Source: Rugamonas fusca | GTDB lineage: Bacteria; Pseudomonadota; Gammaproteobacteria; Burkholderiales; Burkholderiaceae_D | Length of the DNA stretch: 64,000 bases | Direction: 5' to 3' | NCBI RefSeq assembly: GCF_014042365.1 | Contig: NZ_JACEZS010000009.1 | Coordinates: 154,750-218,749, forward strand | In this document: piece by piece, positions 17,761 to 28,857 of the stretch | Position numbering within the stretch: the first letter of the stretch is position 1 | Layout of the letters: each line of letters opens with the position of its first letter | The notes under the pieces: model-generated | What the model was told of the DNA's origin: nothing | What the model saw: only the letters and a program-made list of their open reading frames with translations | The model's database searches: none | Made by a program: the position numbers and the translations under genes

Positions 17761-18867
17761 ATGGAACAGATCAGCCCCGATACTAGCGCGCCGCCGCAGC
17801 GCCTGATTCGCGACAAGTTCGTCGACCGGATGTGGTGGTGCGTGTGCAGCTATTGCATGGTGGTGATACCACTCGTGATCTGGCGCGAAGCAGCACTCGG
17901 TGGCGGCCTGACGCGCATGGCGCCCGTCACCGCGTTGTCGGTGCTGACCATCGCCGTCACCCCCATCCGCCAGCGGCTTCCCCAGGTGGTCAGGCAGGGC
18001 TTGCCGCCCGCGCTGCTGGCGCTGGGCGGACTGGCCGGACTGTATTCCTATGGTTTGCAAGGCAGCGGCATGACCGCGGTGATTTTCGGCAGCGTGTGCG
18101 CGATCACCGTCGCGCCGCTGCGCACGGGCGTGGCCGCCGTTGCCCTGATCTGGCTGGCCGTGATCATGATCGCCATCAGCTACGTGCGGGGCGCGCTGCA
18201 GGCGCCATTCGGGGTCGAGTTCGCCAGCAGCGCCGTCAACTGGGTCGGTACCGTCACCACCACGATATTGCTGACGGTTTATCTGTCCGCCGCCATCGCG
18301 GACTACCAGCGCTCGACCGGCTTGCTGCTGCGCAAGGTGGAGCGCCAGCGCGACCAGATCGCAGCGCTGGCCAACCATGACGCGCTGACGGGCTTGCCGT
18401 CGTGGCGGCTGGCCCGTGACCGGCTGGAGATGGCCTGCAGCCAGGCCGTGCGCACCCACACCCGGGTGGCCGTGCTGTTCATCGACCTCGATGGTTTCAA
18501 GGCCGCCAACGACAGTTGCGGCCACCAGGCGGGCGACCTGGCGTTGCGCGCCGTCGCCCAGCGCCTGCTGGAGGCCGTGCGCACCACCGATACGGCGGCC
18601 CGGATCGGCGGTGACGAATTTCTCGTCATCCTGAACGGGGTCGAGGCGGAAGCGGCCGCCCTCAGGATGGCCGAGAAAATCATCGCCGCCATCGCGACGC
18701 CGATCCGCTACCAGGAGCGCCAGTTGCACCTGGGCGCCAGTGTCGGCATTTCCTTCTTCCCCGAGCACGGCCAGTCCAGCGAAATCCTGCTGGAGCATGC
18801 GGACCAGGCCATGTACCGCGTCAAACGCAGCGGCAAAAACGATTACGCCGTGTTCCATGACGCCTGA
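17761..18867 (+). CDS. Membrane diguanylate cyclase
   Basis: Synthesises cyclic di-GMP; 368 residues. The N-terminal half is a membrane domain with about six hydrophobic segments (residues 25-190), similar in style to MASE-type sensors but not confidently assigned. A short helix (LLLRKVERQRDQIAALANHD) leads to the GGDEF domain (about 205-368). The active site is canonical (IGGDEF) and is preceded at the proper 5-residue distance by an RxxD inhibitory site (RTTD). It is divergent from ku and followed by another cyclase about 120 bp away. Presumably an active enzyme with product feedback. Confidence 0.92.
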   Translation: MEQISPDTSAPPQRLIRDKFVDRMWWCVCSYCMVVIPLVIWREAALGGGLTRMAPVTALSVLTIAVTPIRQRLPQVVRQGLPPALLALGGLAGLYSYGLQGSGMTAVIFGSVCAITVAPLRTGVAAVALIWLAVIMIAISYVRGALQAPFGVEFASSAVNWVGTVTTTILLTVYLSAAIADYQRSTGLLLRKVERQRDQIAALANHDALTGLPSWRLARDRLEMACSQAVRTHTRVAVLFIDLDGFKAANDSCGHQAGDLALRAVAQRLLEAVRTTDTAARIGGDEFLVILNGVEAEAAALRMAEKIIAAIATPIRYQERQLHLGASVGISFFPEHGQSSEILLEHADQAMYRVKRSGKNDYAVFHDA

Positions 18868-18990
18868 ACGGCGCCGGCGCCGCAAAATACAAAGAGTCTG
18901 TGCTACAAATAATATTGCTAATTATGAACTTTATGGCACACTGTTAGGGTGGCAATTCTTATAAATAAAACGATAGTGGGGAGCAGTGTG

Positions 18991-20469
18991 ATGGCCGATC
19001 TTGACAGCCGCAGGGACATCGTCGGGGTGTTTCTGACCGCAACCGGCGAGCGGCGCGCCGAATTCCAGGCTTGCTGCGGCGAGCAATTCTCCCGGTTGTT
19101 GCTTGTCGATAATATCGACGCGGCCACTGTTGCGGTGGGGCGACAGAAAGTGGACTTGCTGGTACTGGACTTGAGTGGCTTTTCCAGTATGGGGGAAATG
19201 GCGGGCATCGGCGCCCTGATCCGCAGCCGCAATGGCGCGCCGACGCTGGTGCTGTGCCCGTACGTGAGCAGCGCATGGATCCCGGAACTGATGGCCAGCG
19301 GCCCGCTGCAGTACCGCATCTGTCCCATGCTGCACGACGAATTGCGGATGGCCGTGGAACAGGCGCTGGCCACCTCGCTCAATCCGGCCGCCGCGGCCCA
19401 GCAAACCCTGCTTGACAAGGAAAAGGAACTGCGCGACCTGCTGACCATCCAGCGCAGCCTGCAGCGGGCGCTGAGCAGCGTGGACGATATCGCCACCATG
19501 TCGGCCCAGGTCTGCCTGGCCCTGTGCAGCTTCCCCGGCGTGCGCCACACGGCCCTGTTGCACATGAAGGAGCGCGGCGACTTGCAACTGGTGGCGCAGG
19601 AGTCGCGCAACCACCTGGACCTGAGCCGCTTGCTGGAGCGGCGCGACCGCCTGCTGCAGGCGCCGCTGAGCGATATTTTCCCGCCGCTGCTGGCCGTCAG
19701 CGGCGGCGAACTGGTGCTGCTGGACGCGCCCGAAAAGGCGGGCGATCCGGAACTGGCGCTCAGCCTGCACGACCGCGAAGTGCGCATGGTGCTGGCGCTG
19801 CCGCTGCGCAGCGAGGCGGGCGGCCCGGTGCAGGGTTCGATCTGCCTGATGTTCGACCGCCACATCCAGTTCTCGCGCGAGCACTTCGCCTGCTTTACCA
19901 GCCTGGCGCAATTCATCAGCTTCGGGCTGGGCATGAGCGAACTGAAACACCAGAACGACGCGCTGGCCGGCCAGCTGCTGCAGATCAGCACCATCGACGC
20001 GCTGACGGGCGCCGTCAACCGCCGCCGCGGCGAGGACATCCTGGAAACGGAAATCCGGCGCGCCCGCCGCTACGCCTTGCCGCTGGCCCTGATCACCTTC
20101 GACATCGACAACTTCCGCTCCGTCAACGATTTATACGGTTATCCGATCGGCGACCAGGCGCTGCGCATCGTGGCCGAGACGGTGCAGGCGCGCCTGCGCG
20201 GCTCGGACACGCTGGCGCGCATGCGGGGCGAGGAATTCATGGTGGTGGCCACCCACACCTGCGCCATCGACGCGCTCAAGCTGGCCGAAAAGCTGCGCGA
20301 GACCATCGCCGCCACCACGCTGCCCGGCTGCGAGATGGTCACCATCAGCCTGGCCGTGGCCCAGGTGGGGCTGGACGAGGGCGCCATCTCCGTGCTGGAC
20401 CGGCTCGACGCGGCCCTGCACCGCGCCAAGCGCGCCGGGCGCAACTGCGTGGAACTGGCGATGCAATAA
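18991..20469 (+). CDS. Cytosolic diguanylate cyclase with receiver-like and GAF-like sensors
   Basis: 492 residues from ATG 18991 (MADLDSRRDIVGVFLT); GGGGAG lies 7 bp before it, and the upstream GTG is rejected. No membrane segment. The N-terminal ~130 residues look like a receiver-type alpha/beta domain (VDLLVLDLSG), followed by a helical linker and a GAF-like region (about 150-320). The GGDEF domain is C-terminal. The signature reads RGEEF, with the first Gly replaced by Arg; the I-site RGSD is kept 5 residues upstream. Variation at the first position is tolerated in some active cyclases, so activity is plausible but less certain. Confidence 0.85.
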   Translation: MADLDSRRDIVGVFLTATGERRAEFQACCGEQFSRLLLVDNIDAATVAVGRQKVDLLVLDLSGFSSMGEMAGIGALIRSRNGAPTLVLCPYVSSAWIPELMASGPLQYRICPMLHDELRMAVEQALATSLNPAAAAQQTLLDKEKELRDLLTIQRSLQRALSSVDDIATMSAQVCLALCSFPGVRHTALLHMKERGDLQLVAQESRNHLDLSRLLERRDRLLQAPLSDIFPPLLAVSGGELVLLDAPEKAGDPELALSLHDREVRMVLALPLRSEAGGPVQGSICLMFDRHIQFSREHFACFTSLAQFISFGLGMSELKHQNDALAGQLLQISTIDALTGAVNRRRGEDILETEIRRARRYALPLALITFDIDNFRSVNDLYGYPIGDQALRIVAETVQARLRGSDTLARMRGEEFMVVATHTCAIDALKLAEKLRETIAATTLPGCEMVTISLAVAQVGLDEGAISVLDRLDAALHRAKRAGRNCVELAMQ

Positions 20470-20474
20470 AACCA

Positions 20475-20499
20475 GGCGGGGTCAGTGTCTGCCCCCGCC
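20475..20499 (+). terminator. GC-rich hairpin after the second cyclase
   Basis: GGCGGGG (20475-20481) pairs with CCCCGCC (20493-20499) around an 11-base loop, starting 5 bp after the stop codon. It has no T-run. Probable transcription end or 3' stabiliser. Confidence 0.45.
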
Positions 20500-20612
20500 C
20501 GCGATCATGCTCCGAGGCAATAAAACGGTTGCGCTTGGCGGGTGTTCGCCCCTATGATGGGGCGGTGCGCGAGATGATTTTCTTGCATTTTCTATAACCC
20601 GGGGTTCTTACG

Positions 20613-22814
<2,202 letters not shown>

Positions 22815-22923
22815 GTTTGGCGCGATGGTGCCGGCCTGCGCCGGCCCGTGGTGGTATATGATGGGAGGTTGCCGGACCCTGGCGCGGGGCCCCGGCACTG
22901 AATCACGTTGAAAGAGTTTTTGC

Positions 22924-25128
22924 ATGCACAGGGAAATGGCGGAACAACAAACCAAGGGTGAAGTGCTGATCGTGGAGGACACGCCGGCTTCGCTCAAACT
23001 GCTGAGCGACCTGTTGACGGAGGCCGGCTACTACGTGCGCCAGGCGCCCAACGGCGAGCTGGCCCTGTGGACGGCCCAGTCGCGTCCGCCCGAGCTGATC
23101 CTGCTCGACATCCGCATGCCCGGCATCGATGGCTTCGAAGTGTGCCGCCGCCTCAAGCAGTCGCCCGAGCTGCGCCATGTGCCCGTGATCTTCCTGTCGG
23201 CCCAGCACGACACGGACGACAAGGTGCGCGGCTTCGCGCTGGGCGCCGTGGACTTCATCGCCAAGCCGTTCCAGGCCGAGGAAATCCTGGCCCGCACGGA
23301 CGCCCACGTGCGCCTGTCGCGTACCCAGAAAGCGCTGGCCGACGAGCGGGCGCTGCTGGAACAGCGGGTCAGCGAACGCACGGCCGAACTGGCCAAGCTG
23401 GCCCACTCGCTGGAACAGGAAGTGCGCCAGCGCCGCGCCAACGAGGAATTCCTGCGGCTGGCCAGCCAGGTGTTCGAGGCCACCCAGGACGCCATCGTCA
23501 TCACCGACGAGAAGGGCGACATCCTGGCCACCAACCCGGCCTTCACCCGCATCTCCGGCTACGGTGCCAAGGAAGTGGTGGGGCGGGGCGTGGCCATGCT
23601 GCACGCGGGCGGCCAGGACGCGCCCGGCTTCCAGGCCCTGACCCAGTCGCTGACGGCGGCCGGCCACTGGTCCGGCGAGATCATGGCGCGCCGCAAGAAC
23701 GGCCACACTTATCCCGGCCTGCTCAGTGTTTCCGTCGTCAAGGACGCGGACGGCAAGCTGCTCAACATCGTGGCCGTGTTCATGGACCTCACGGAGCGCA
23801 AGGCCGAACAGCACCTGATCGACTTCCTGTCCAACCACGACGCCCTGACGGGACTGCCCAACCGCCTGCTGGCGCGCCAGCGCTTCGAGCACCTGCAGGG
23901 CGTGGCCCGGCGCGAAGGCCAGTGCGTGACGGTGATGTGCCTGGACCTGGACCGCTTCAAGAGCGTGAACGACACCTACGGCCCGCAAATGGGCGACAAG
24001 GCGCTGCAGGCCGTGGCCCGCTTCCTCAACGACACGGTGCGCGAGGGCGACACGGTCACGCGCCAGGGCGGCGACGAATTCCAGATCATCCTGCAGGACG
24101 ACATCAAGTGCGGCGGCACCTTGCTGCTGGCCCAGCGCATCCTGGCCGGGCTGCGCACGGAACTGGTGATCGATGGCCAGCCCATCTCGCTCACCTCCAG
24201 CATCGGCGTGGCCGTCAGTCCCACCGACGGCGACAGCCTCGATGAACTGGTGCGCAATGCCGACACGGCCCTGTACCGGGCCAAGGAGACGGGGCGCGAC
24301 AACTACGCCTTCTTCACCGAGCGCATGGATGCGGAAATCCGCGACAAGCTGGCGATCCAGGGCCAGCTGCGCGGCGCCATCGCGCGCGACGAGTTCGAAG
24401 TGCATTACCAGCCCCAGATCTGCCTGCGTACGGGCCAGATGGTGGGCGCCGAGGCTTTGCTGCGCTGGGATAACCCGGTGCTGGGCAAGGTGCCGCCCAA
24501 CCGCTTCATCCCGCTGGCCGAGGAATACGGGCTGGTGAACCCGATCGGCGAATGGGTGCTCGAAAGCGTGTGCGCCCAGATCAAGGTGTGGCATGACCAG
24601 GGGCTGGGCCAGATCAAGGTGGCCGTCAACCTGTCGGCCGGCCAGTTCGGCCACGACAGCACGGTGCCGTTCGTGGAAGGCACGCTGCGCCGCTTCGGCA
24701 TCCCGCCCGCCTGCCTGGGGCTGGAGATCACGGAGGGCACGGTGATGGGCGACCCGGACAAGGCGGTGGCCGCGCTCAAGCGCCTGAAGGACATCGGCGT
24801 GAGCATTTCGCTCGACGACTTCGGCACCGGCTATTCCAGCCTGGGTTATTTGAAGCGCTTCCCGATCGACGTGCTCAAGATCGACAAATCCTTCGTCGAC
24901 GACGTCACCACCAATCCCAACGACGCGGCCATCGCGCTGTCGGTGATTTCGCTGGCCCACAACCTGAACCTGCGGGTGATCGCGGAAGGGGTGGAGACGC
25001 GCGAGCAGGTCGACTTCCTGGCCCAGCGCGGTTGCGACGAGATGCAGGGCTACTTCTTCAGCCGTCCGGTGGGCGCAGAGGCGTTCACGGCGCTGCTGCG
25101 CGAGAAGCGCTGCGTGCCCGACCTGTAA
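22924..25128 (+). CDS. Response regulator with PAS, GGDEF and EAL domains
   Basis: 734 residues with a receiver (about 12-130; phospho-acceptor Asp in LILLDIRMPGIDGFEV, Lys in FIAKPFQ), a coiled-coil linker, PAS (about 175-295), GGDEF (about 300-465) and EAL (about 475-730). GGDEF is canonical (QGGDEF) with an REGD I-site; EAL keeps GAEALLRW and DDFGTGYSSLGYLK, so both cyclase and phosphodiesterase activities look possible. Such RpfG/PdeA-like mixed proteins are often net phosphodiesterases, but direction cannot be read here. It follows the histidine kinase on the same strand and supplies the receiver which that kinase lacks: a probable two-component c-di-GMP switch. Confidence 0.93.
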   Translation: MHREMAEQQTKGEVLIVEDTPASLKLLSDLLTEAGYYVRQAPNGELALWTAQSRPPELILLDIRMPGIDGFEVCRRLKQSPELRHVPVIFLSAQHDTDDKVRGFALGAVDFIAKPFQAEEILARTDAHVRLSRTQKALADERALLEQRVSERTAELAKLAHSLEQEVRQRRANEEFLRLASQVFEATQDAIVITDEKGDILATNPAFTRISGYGAKEVVGRGVAMLHAGGQDAPGFQALTQSLTAAGHWSGEIMARRKNGHTYPGLLSVSVVKDADGKLLNIVAVFMDLTERKAEQHLIDFLSNHDALTGLPNRLLARQRFEHLQGVARREGQCVTVMCLDLDRFKSVNDTYGPQMGDKALQAVARFLNDTVREGDTVTRQGGDEFQIILQDDIKCGGTLLLAQRILAGLRTELVIDGQPISLTSSIGVAVSPTDGDSLDELVRNADTALYRAKETGRDNYAFFTERMDAEIRDKLAIQGQLRGAIARDEFEVHYQPQICLRTGQMVGAEALLRWDNPVLGKVPPNRFIPLAEEYGLVNPIGEWVLESVCAQIKVWHDQGLGQIKVAVNLSAGQFGHDSTVPFVEGTLRRFGIPPACLGLEITEGTVMGDPDKAVAALKRLKDIGVSISLDDFGTGYSSLGYLKRFPIDVLKIDKSFVDDVTTNPNDAAIALSVISLAHNLNLRVIAEGVETREQVDFLAQRGCDEMQGYFFSRPVGAEAFTALLREKRCVPDL

Positions 25129-25179
25129 TGCTCGCGTATTAATCAATTGCATTCAACCTATTCATCTTCCTGGAGCGTT

Positions 25180-26991
25180 ATGGAAAAGAAGACCAGGGCT
25201 GGCGCCCGCGCGTTTGCCTGTTTGCTCACCTCCGTGCTGGCCACGGCTGGCGTGGCCATGCCCGCCGCCGCGGTCGCGGCCAGCGTGACCGCTTCCCGTC
25301 CGGCCGCTGGCCCGGACGATGCCCGCCTCAAGGCCATCTACACGCAGGAATGGACATGGCGCCTGACCCAGCGACTGGAGGATGACGAGGACGATGACAA
25401 CGGCGTGCGGCCCGATCTGCCCCACGTCGATCCGGCCACCCAGCAGGCGCGCCTGGCGTACTGGCAGGACGTGTTGAAAAAGCTGGACGGTATCGCGCCG
25501 GCCCGCCTGTCGGCGCCCGAGCGCATCAACTATGCCGTGTACCGCGCCCAGATCGCGGCCCTGGTGGCCGGCCAGCGCTTCCGCGAATACGAAAAGCCGC
25601 TCAATGCCGACACGGCGTTCTGGTCCAACATGGCCGACGAGGGGCGCAAGCACTTCACCACCGAGAAGGAATACCGCGACTATCTGAAGCAGCTGGCCGA
25701 CGTGCCGCGCTATTTCGGCGAGGAGATGGCCAACATGCGCGCCGGCCTGGCGCGCGGCTTCACGCCACCGAGGGTCACGCTGGTGGGGCGCGACAGTTCG
25801 CTCACCTCCGTGACGGAGGCGGCCACGCCGCAGGATACCGTGTTCTACACCCCGTTCAAGACCATGCCGGCCACCATGCCGGCCGCCACGCAGGAACTGC
25901 TGCGGACCGCCGCCGTGCAGGCCATCAGCACGGCCGTGCAGCCGGCCTACCGCGCGCTGCTCGACTTCATGCGCACCCAGTACGTACCCCACGCGCGCGA
26001 AGCGCTGGCGGCCGAGAGCCTGCCGGACGGCAAGGCCTACTACCAGTCCAAGATCGTGGAATTCACCACCACGGCGCTGAGCGCGGAACAGATCCACCAG
26101 ATCGGCCTCGATGAAATGGCCAGGATACGGGCCGAGATGCAGGCCACGATCGCGCAGACGGGATTCCAGGGCGAGCTGCCGGCCTTCCTGCATTTCCTGC
26201 GCACGGACCCGCGCTTTTACGCCAAGACGCCGGAGGAACTGCTGATGCGGGCGGCCTGGATCGCCAAGAAGTTCGACGGCAAGGCTGGCCAGTATTTCGG
26301 CTACCTTCCGCGCCGCCGCTTTGCCATCACGCCGGTGCCGGCCGACCAGGCGCCGTTCTACACGTCGGGCCGGGGCGGGCCGGGCGTGTACCTGGTCAAT
26401 ACCTACGATCTGCCATCGCGCGCGCTCTACAGCCTGCCGGCGCTCACGCTGCACGAATCGGCCCCCGGCCATGCGTTCCAGATGCCGGTGGCGCTGGAGC
26501 AGCAGGGCTTGCCCCCGTTCCGTCATGCCTACATCTCGGCCTACGGTGAAGGCTGGGCCCTGTATGCGGAGCGGCTGGGCACGGAGATGGGCATCTACGA
26601 AACCCCCTACGAAACCTTCGGCATGCTCAGTTACCAGGCCTGGCGCGCGGCGCGGCTGGTGGTGGACACGGGCATCCATGCCAAGGGCTGGACCCGCGCC
26701 CAGGCGCAGGCCTACCTGCATGACAACACGGCCTTGTCGGAACACGAGATCGAAACGGAAGTGGATCGCTACATTTCCTGGCCGGGCCAGGCGCTGTCCT
26801 ACTACCTGGGCGAGATGGCCATCGTCCATGCCCGCAAGAAGGCCGAGGCGGCGCTGGGCGCGCGCTTCGACATCCGCCATTTCCACGACACGGTGCTGCA
26901 ACTGGGCTCGGTGCCGCTGCCGGTGCTCGAGGCGCGCATCGACGCCTTCATCGCCGACGGCGGCAAGAGTCCCTATCCGGCGCAGCAATAA
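25180..26991 (+). CDS. DUF885 family exported protein, putative metallopeptidase
   Basis: 603 residues from ATG 25180 (GGAG 8 bp upstream). It has an N-terminal signal sequence (about 1-34, ending in AVAA). The DUF885 body carries the conserved LHESAPGHAFQMP motif (HExxxGH), followed by AYGEGWALYAERLG (Glu) further on. This arrangement is reminiscent of gluzincin metallopeptidases (M32/M3-like fold), and zinc-dependent peptidase activity is the usual inference for the family. It is probably periplasmic. It is monocistronic, between a c-di-GMP protein and a convergent small gene. Confidence 0.88.
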   Translation: MEKKTRAGARAFACLLTSVLATAGVAMPAAAVAASVTASRPAAGPDDARLKAIYTQEWTWRLTQRLEDDEDDDNGVRPDLPHVDPATQQARLAYWQDVLKKLDGIAPARLSAPERINYAVYRAQIAALVAGQRFREYEKPLNADTAFWSNMADEGRKHFTTEKEYRDYLKQLADVPRYFGEEMANMRAGLARGFTPPRVTLVGRDSSLTSVTEAATPQDTVFYTPFKTMPATMPAATQELLRTAAVQAISTAVQPAYRALLDFMRTQYVPHAREALAAESLPDGKAYYQSKIVEFTTTALSAEQIHQIGLDEMARIRAEMQATIAQTGFQGELPAFLHFLRTDPRFYAKTPEELLMRAAWIAKKFDGKAGQYFGYLPRRRFAITPVPADQAPFYTSGRGGPGVYLVNTYDLPSRALYSLPALTLHESAPGHAFQMPVALEQQGLPPFRHAYISAYGEGWALYAERLGTEMGIYETPYETFGMLSYQAWRAARLVVDTGIHAKGWTRAQAQAYLHDNTALSEHEIETEVDRYISWPGQALSYYLGEMAIVHARKKAEAALGARFDIRHFHDTVLQLGSVPLPVLEARIDAFIADGGKSPYPAQQ

Positions 26992-27013
26992 GGGCGGCGC
27001 TGCGTGTTACACG

Positions 27014-27628
27014 CTACAGGTGGCGCAGCGTGCCCAGCAGGCGGGTGCCTGATGCGATCACGCTGCCGGCCGCGTCGGCCGTCATGTCGGTGCCGTGGAT
27101 GGCCGCATTGCAGTCCCGCAGCACGCCGTTGAGAAGCCGGTCCTGGTCCGGGTCCAGCAGGTGGGCCAGCAGCAGCGCGTCCACCAGTTGATGGATGGGC
27201 GCATGGCGCGCTTGCAGCGGCAGCTTGTGCACCTGGGCGATGCGCCGTAATTCTCCTTCGAGGTCGATGCGCAGCTTGGCCAGGGCCAGCGCCGGGTCTT
27301 CCTCCAGCAGCTCGTCCGTGGACGGGCCCCACAGCGTGGGGCTCTGGCGCCGCTCGCGCCGTTCCGGGATGCCATCCGTGGCGCGCCCCTGGCCGGGCGG
27401 ATTGCGCCGCCTGTCATTGGATGGAAACTGCACCAGCGGCGCGTTGGCGCTGCTTTCCACCGTGCCCGCGAAGTTGGCCAGCGCCGCCATGGCCGCCAGC
27501 CCCAGCAGCAGCATGGACGCTTGCTGCAAGCCTTGCTCCAGCGGCAGGCGCAGGGTGGACGTGAGTACGGCGGCGGCGATGGTGGCCAGCAGGATAGTCA
27601 GCGCCAGGTTGATCCGGTTTGTCTTCAT
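27014..27628 (-). CDS. Membrane-anchored hypothetical protein
   Basis: 204 residues, no recognised family. Two hydrophobic segments lie near the N-terminus (about 7-25 and 38-55). A polar, Arg/Pro-rich linker follows (about 65-105), then a helical domain (about 110-204) with Leu-rich text such as LEGELRRIAQVHKLPLQA and QLVDALLLAHLLDP that looks like the DUF4145-type helical domains. A cytoplasmic helical domain tethered to the membrane is the most that can be said. It is convergent with the DUF885 gene, with 22 bp between stops. Confidence 0.7.
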   Translation of the reverse strand: MKTNRINLALTILLATIAAAVLTSTLRLPLEQGLQQASMLLLGLAAMAALANFAGTVESSANAPLVQFPSNDRRRNPPGQGRATDGIPERRERRQSPTLWGPSTDELLEEDPALALAKLRIDLEGELRRIAQVHKLPLQARHAPIHQLVDALLLAHLLDPDQDRLLNGVLRDCNAAIHGTDMTADAAGSVIASGTRLLGTLRHL

Positions 27629-27880
27629 AGCATCCTCCGTGGGGCGGAACGCGCTCCTGGCTTTATCTTAGACCAGAATCGGCCCGAAAACACGGGCCGG
27701 CGGTGACAATGCACGCATTTGTTGAATGGTTTTTTAGATAACATTAGCCCCATGGCAGCATTGCGTTCCGTCTCCCCGTTCCGATACGGCGTCAGCGCGG
27801 CCCGTCCGTCCCATCCCCCTGTATTCCTGGAGCCGCATGCGTCTTGCCGTAGTCCAATTTTTCATGCCGGCGGAGTGCCC

Positions 27881-28312
27881 GTGATCGGCACCGCCATCCT
27901 GTTGAGTGCCGCCGGCGTCGCTTCGCTGCTGTGGGCCAGCCGCAGCGGCCCGCTGCTGCCGTTGCCATTCAGTGCCCGCAGCGCCCAATGGAAGGCGTGG
28001 CGGCAGCGCTTTCCCCACGCCCCACGCGAGGCCGTGGCCGATTTCCTGGCCATGTTTTGCGCCGCATTCGCCTTGCGCAGCTACGAGAAGGCGTTGCTCA
28101 GTCCCGATGACCGGGTGTTGGGAATCCACCGCGCCCTGTATCCGGGCGAGGGCAGTGCGGATTCGCCGCAACTGGCGGCGCTGGCCTCGTCCCTGCGGCA
28201 GCGCTATGGCCTGGCCGTGGGCGAGGCGTGGGACGAAGAGGTGACGCTGGCGGCGCTGTTCGAACTGACCGGCCACGGCGGCATGCCGCTGGCACTGGCC
28301 CGTCGCGCCTGA
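27881..28312 (+). CDS. Hypothetical protein with N-terminal membrane segment
   Basis: About 143 residues if started at the GTG at 27881 (GTGATCGGC, with GGAG 5 bp upstream). An in-frame ATG at 27752 would add 43 mostly polar residues. The first 20 residues are hydrophobic (IGTAILLSAAGVASLLW), then a cytosolic part with PREAVADFLAMFCAAFALRSYEKALLSPDD. No known domain recognised. Similar small proteins are seen as hypotheticals in related genera. The start is uncertain; the coding sense is supported by sustained reading frame and typical third-position GC. Confidence 0.55.
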   Translation: MIGTAILLSAAGVASLLWASRSGPLLPLPFSARSAQWKAWRQRFPHAPREAVADFLAMFCAAFALRSYEKALLSPDDRVLGIHRALYPGEGSADSPQLAALASSLRQRYGLAVGEAWDEEVTLAALFELTGHGGMPLALARRA

Positions 28313-28356
28313 TCCGGGCGCGCGCGGCACCGCCATGGCGGTTGGCGGGCCCGGTA

Positions 28357-28857
28357 CTAAAGAGCGCTTTTTGCTGTCAGCTGGTCGATGGTGGCCGGTG
28401 TGAGCACGCCCGAGTGCGGCGTGCGCCGGCCCTGGGCGTCGAACCAGTAACTTCTGGGCATTTCGCCGTGCCACTTGGGGTCGATCGCGTAGCGCAGCTG
28501 TTCGGGCGGCGCCGCGCCAAAGCCCCAGGCGTTGGTGGTCAGGGCCAGCTTGCGCAGCCGTTGTTCCACCAGCGCGTCTGTTTGCGGATCGCCCACGCCG
28601 TCGGTGGACAGGGTGACGATCTCCAGTGCCGGGTGGCTGCGCTTCTGTTCGGCCAGCGCGTTCAGGCTGGCCTGGCAATACACGCAGTCCAGTGACCACA
28701 GGATCAGCACGAAGGGCTTGCCCGCGTGCGTGCGCACGATCTGGGCCAGGCTGTCGGCCTCGAACGGGGCCACGGCCAGTTTCGCTTCAGCCGCCTGGGC
28801 CCCCGCGCCCAGCCACAGGGACATGGACAGCAGGGCGGTTGTCATCCAACGCTTCAT
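28357..28857 (-). CDS. Exported thioredoxin-like (TlpA-type) protein
   Basis: 166 residues with a signal peptide (about 1-23, ending in AGAQAAEA) and a thioredoxin fold. The redox motif is CVYC in LILWSLDCVYCQASLNAL. Members of this class reduce or deliver metal to periplasmic proteins. Its start overlaps the stop of the BNR-propeller gene as ATGA, so the two are coupled and likely work together, for example keeping the propeller's CxCC cysteines reduced. Last gene of the probable copper locus. Confidence 0.87.
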   Translation of the reverse strand: MKRWMTTALLSMSLWLGAGAQAAEAKLAVAPFEADSLAQIVRTHAGKPFVLILWSLDCVYCQASLNALAEQKRSHPALEIVTLSTDGVGDPQTDALVEQRLRKLALTTNAWGFGAAPPEQLRYAIDPKWHGEMPRSYWFDAQGRRTPHSGVLTPATIDQLTAKSAL

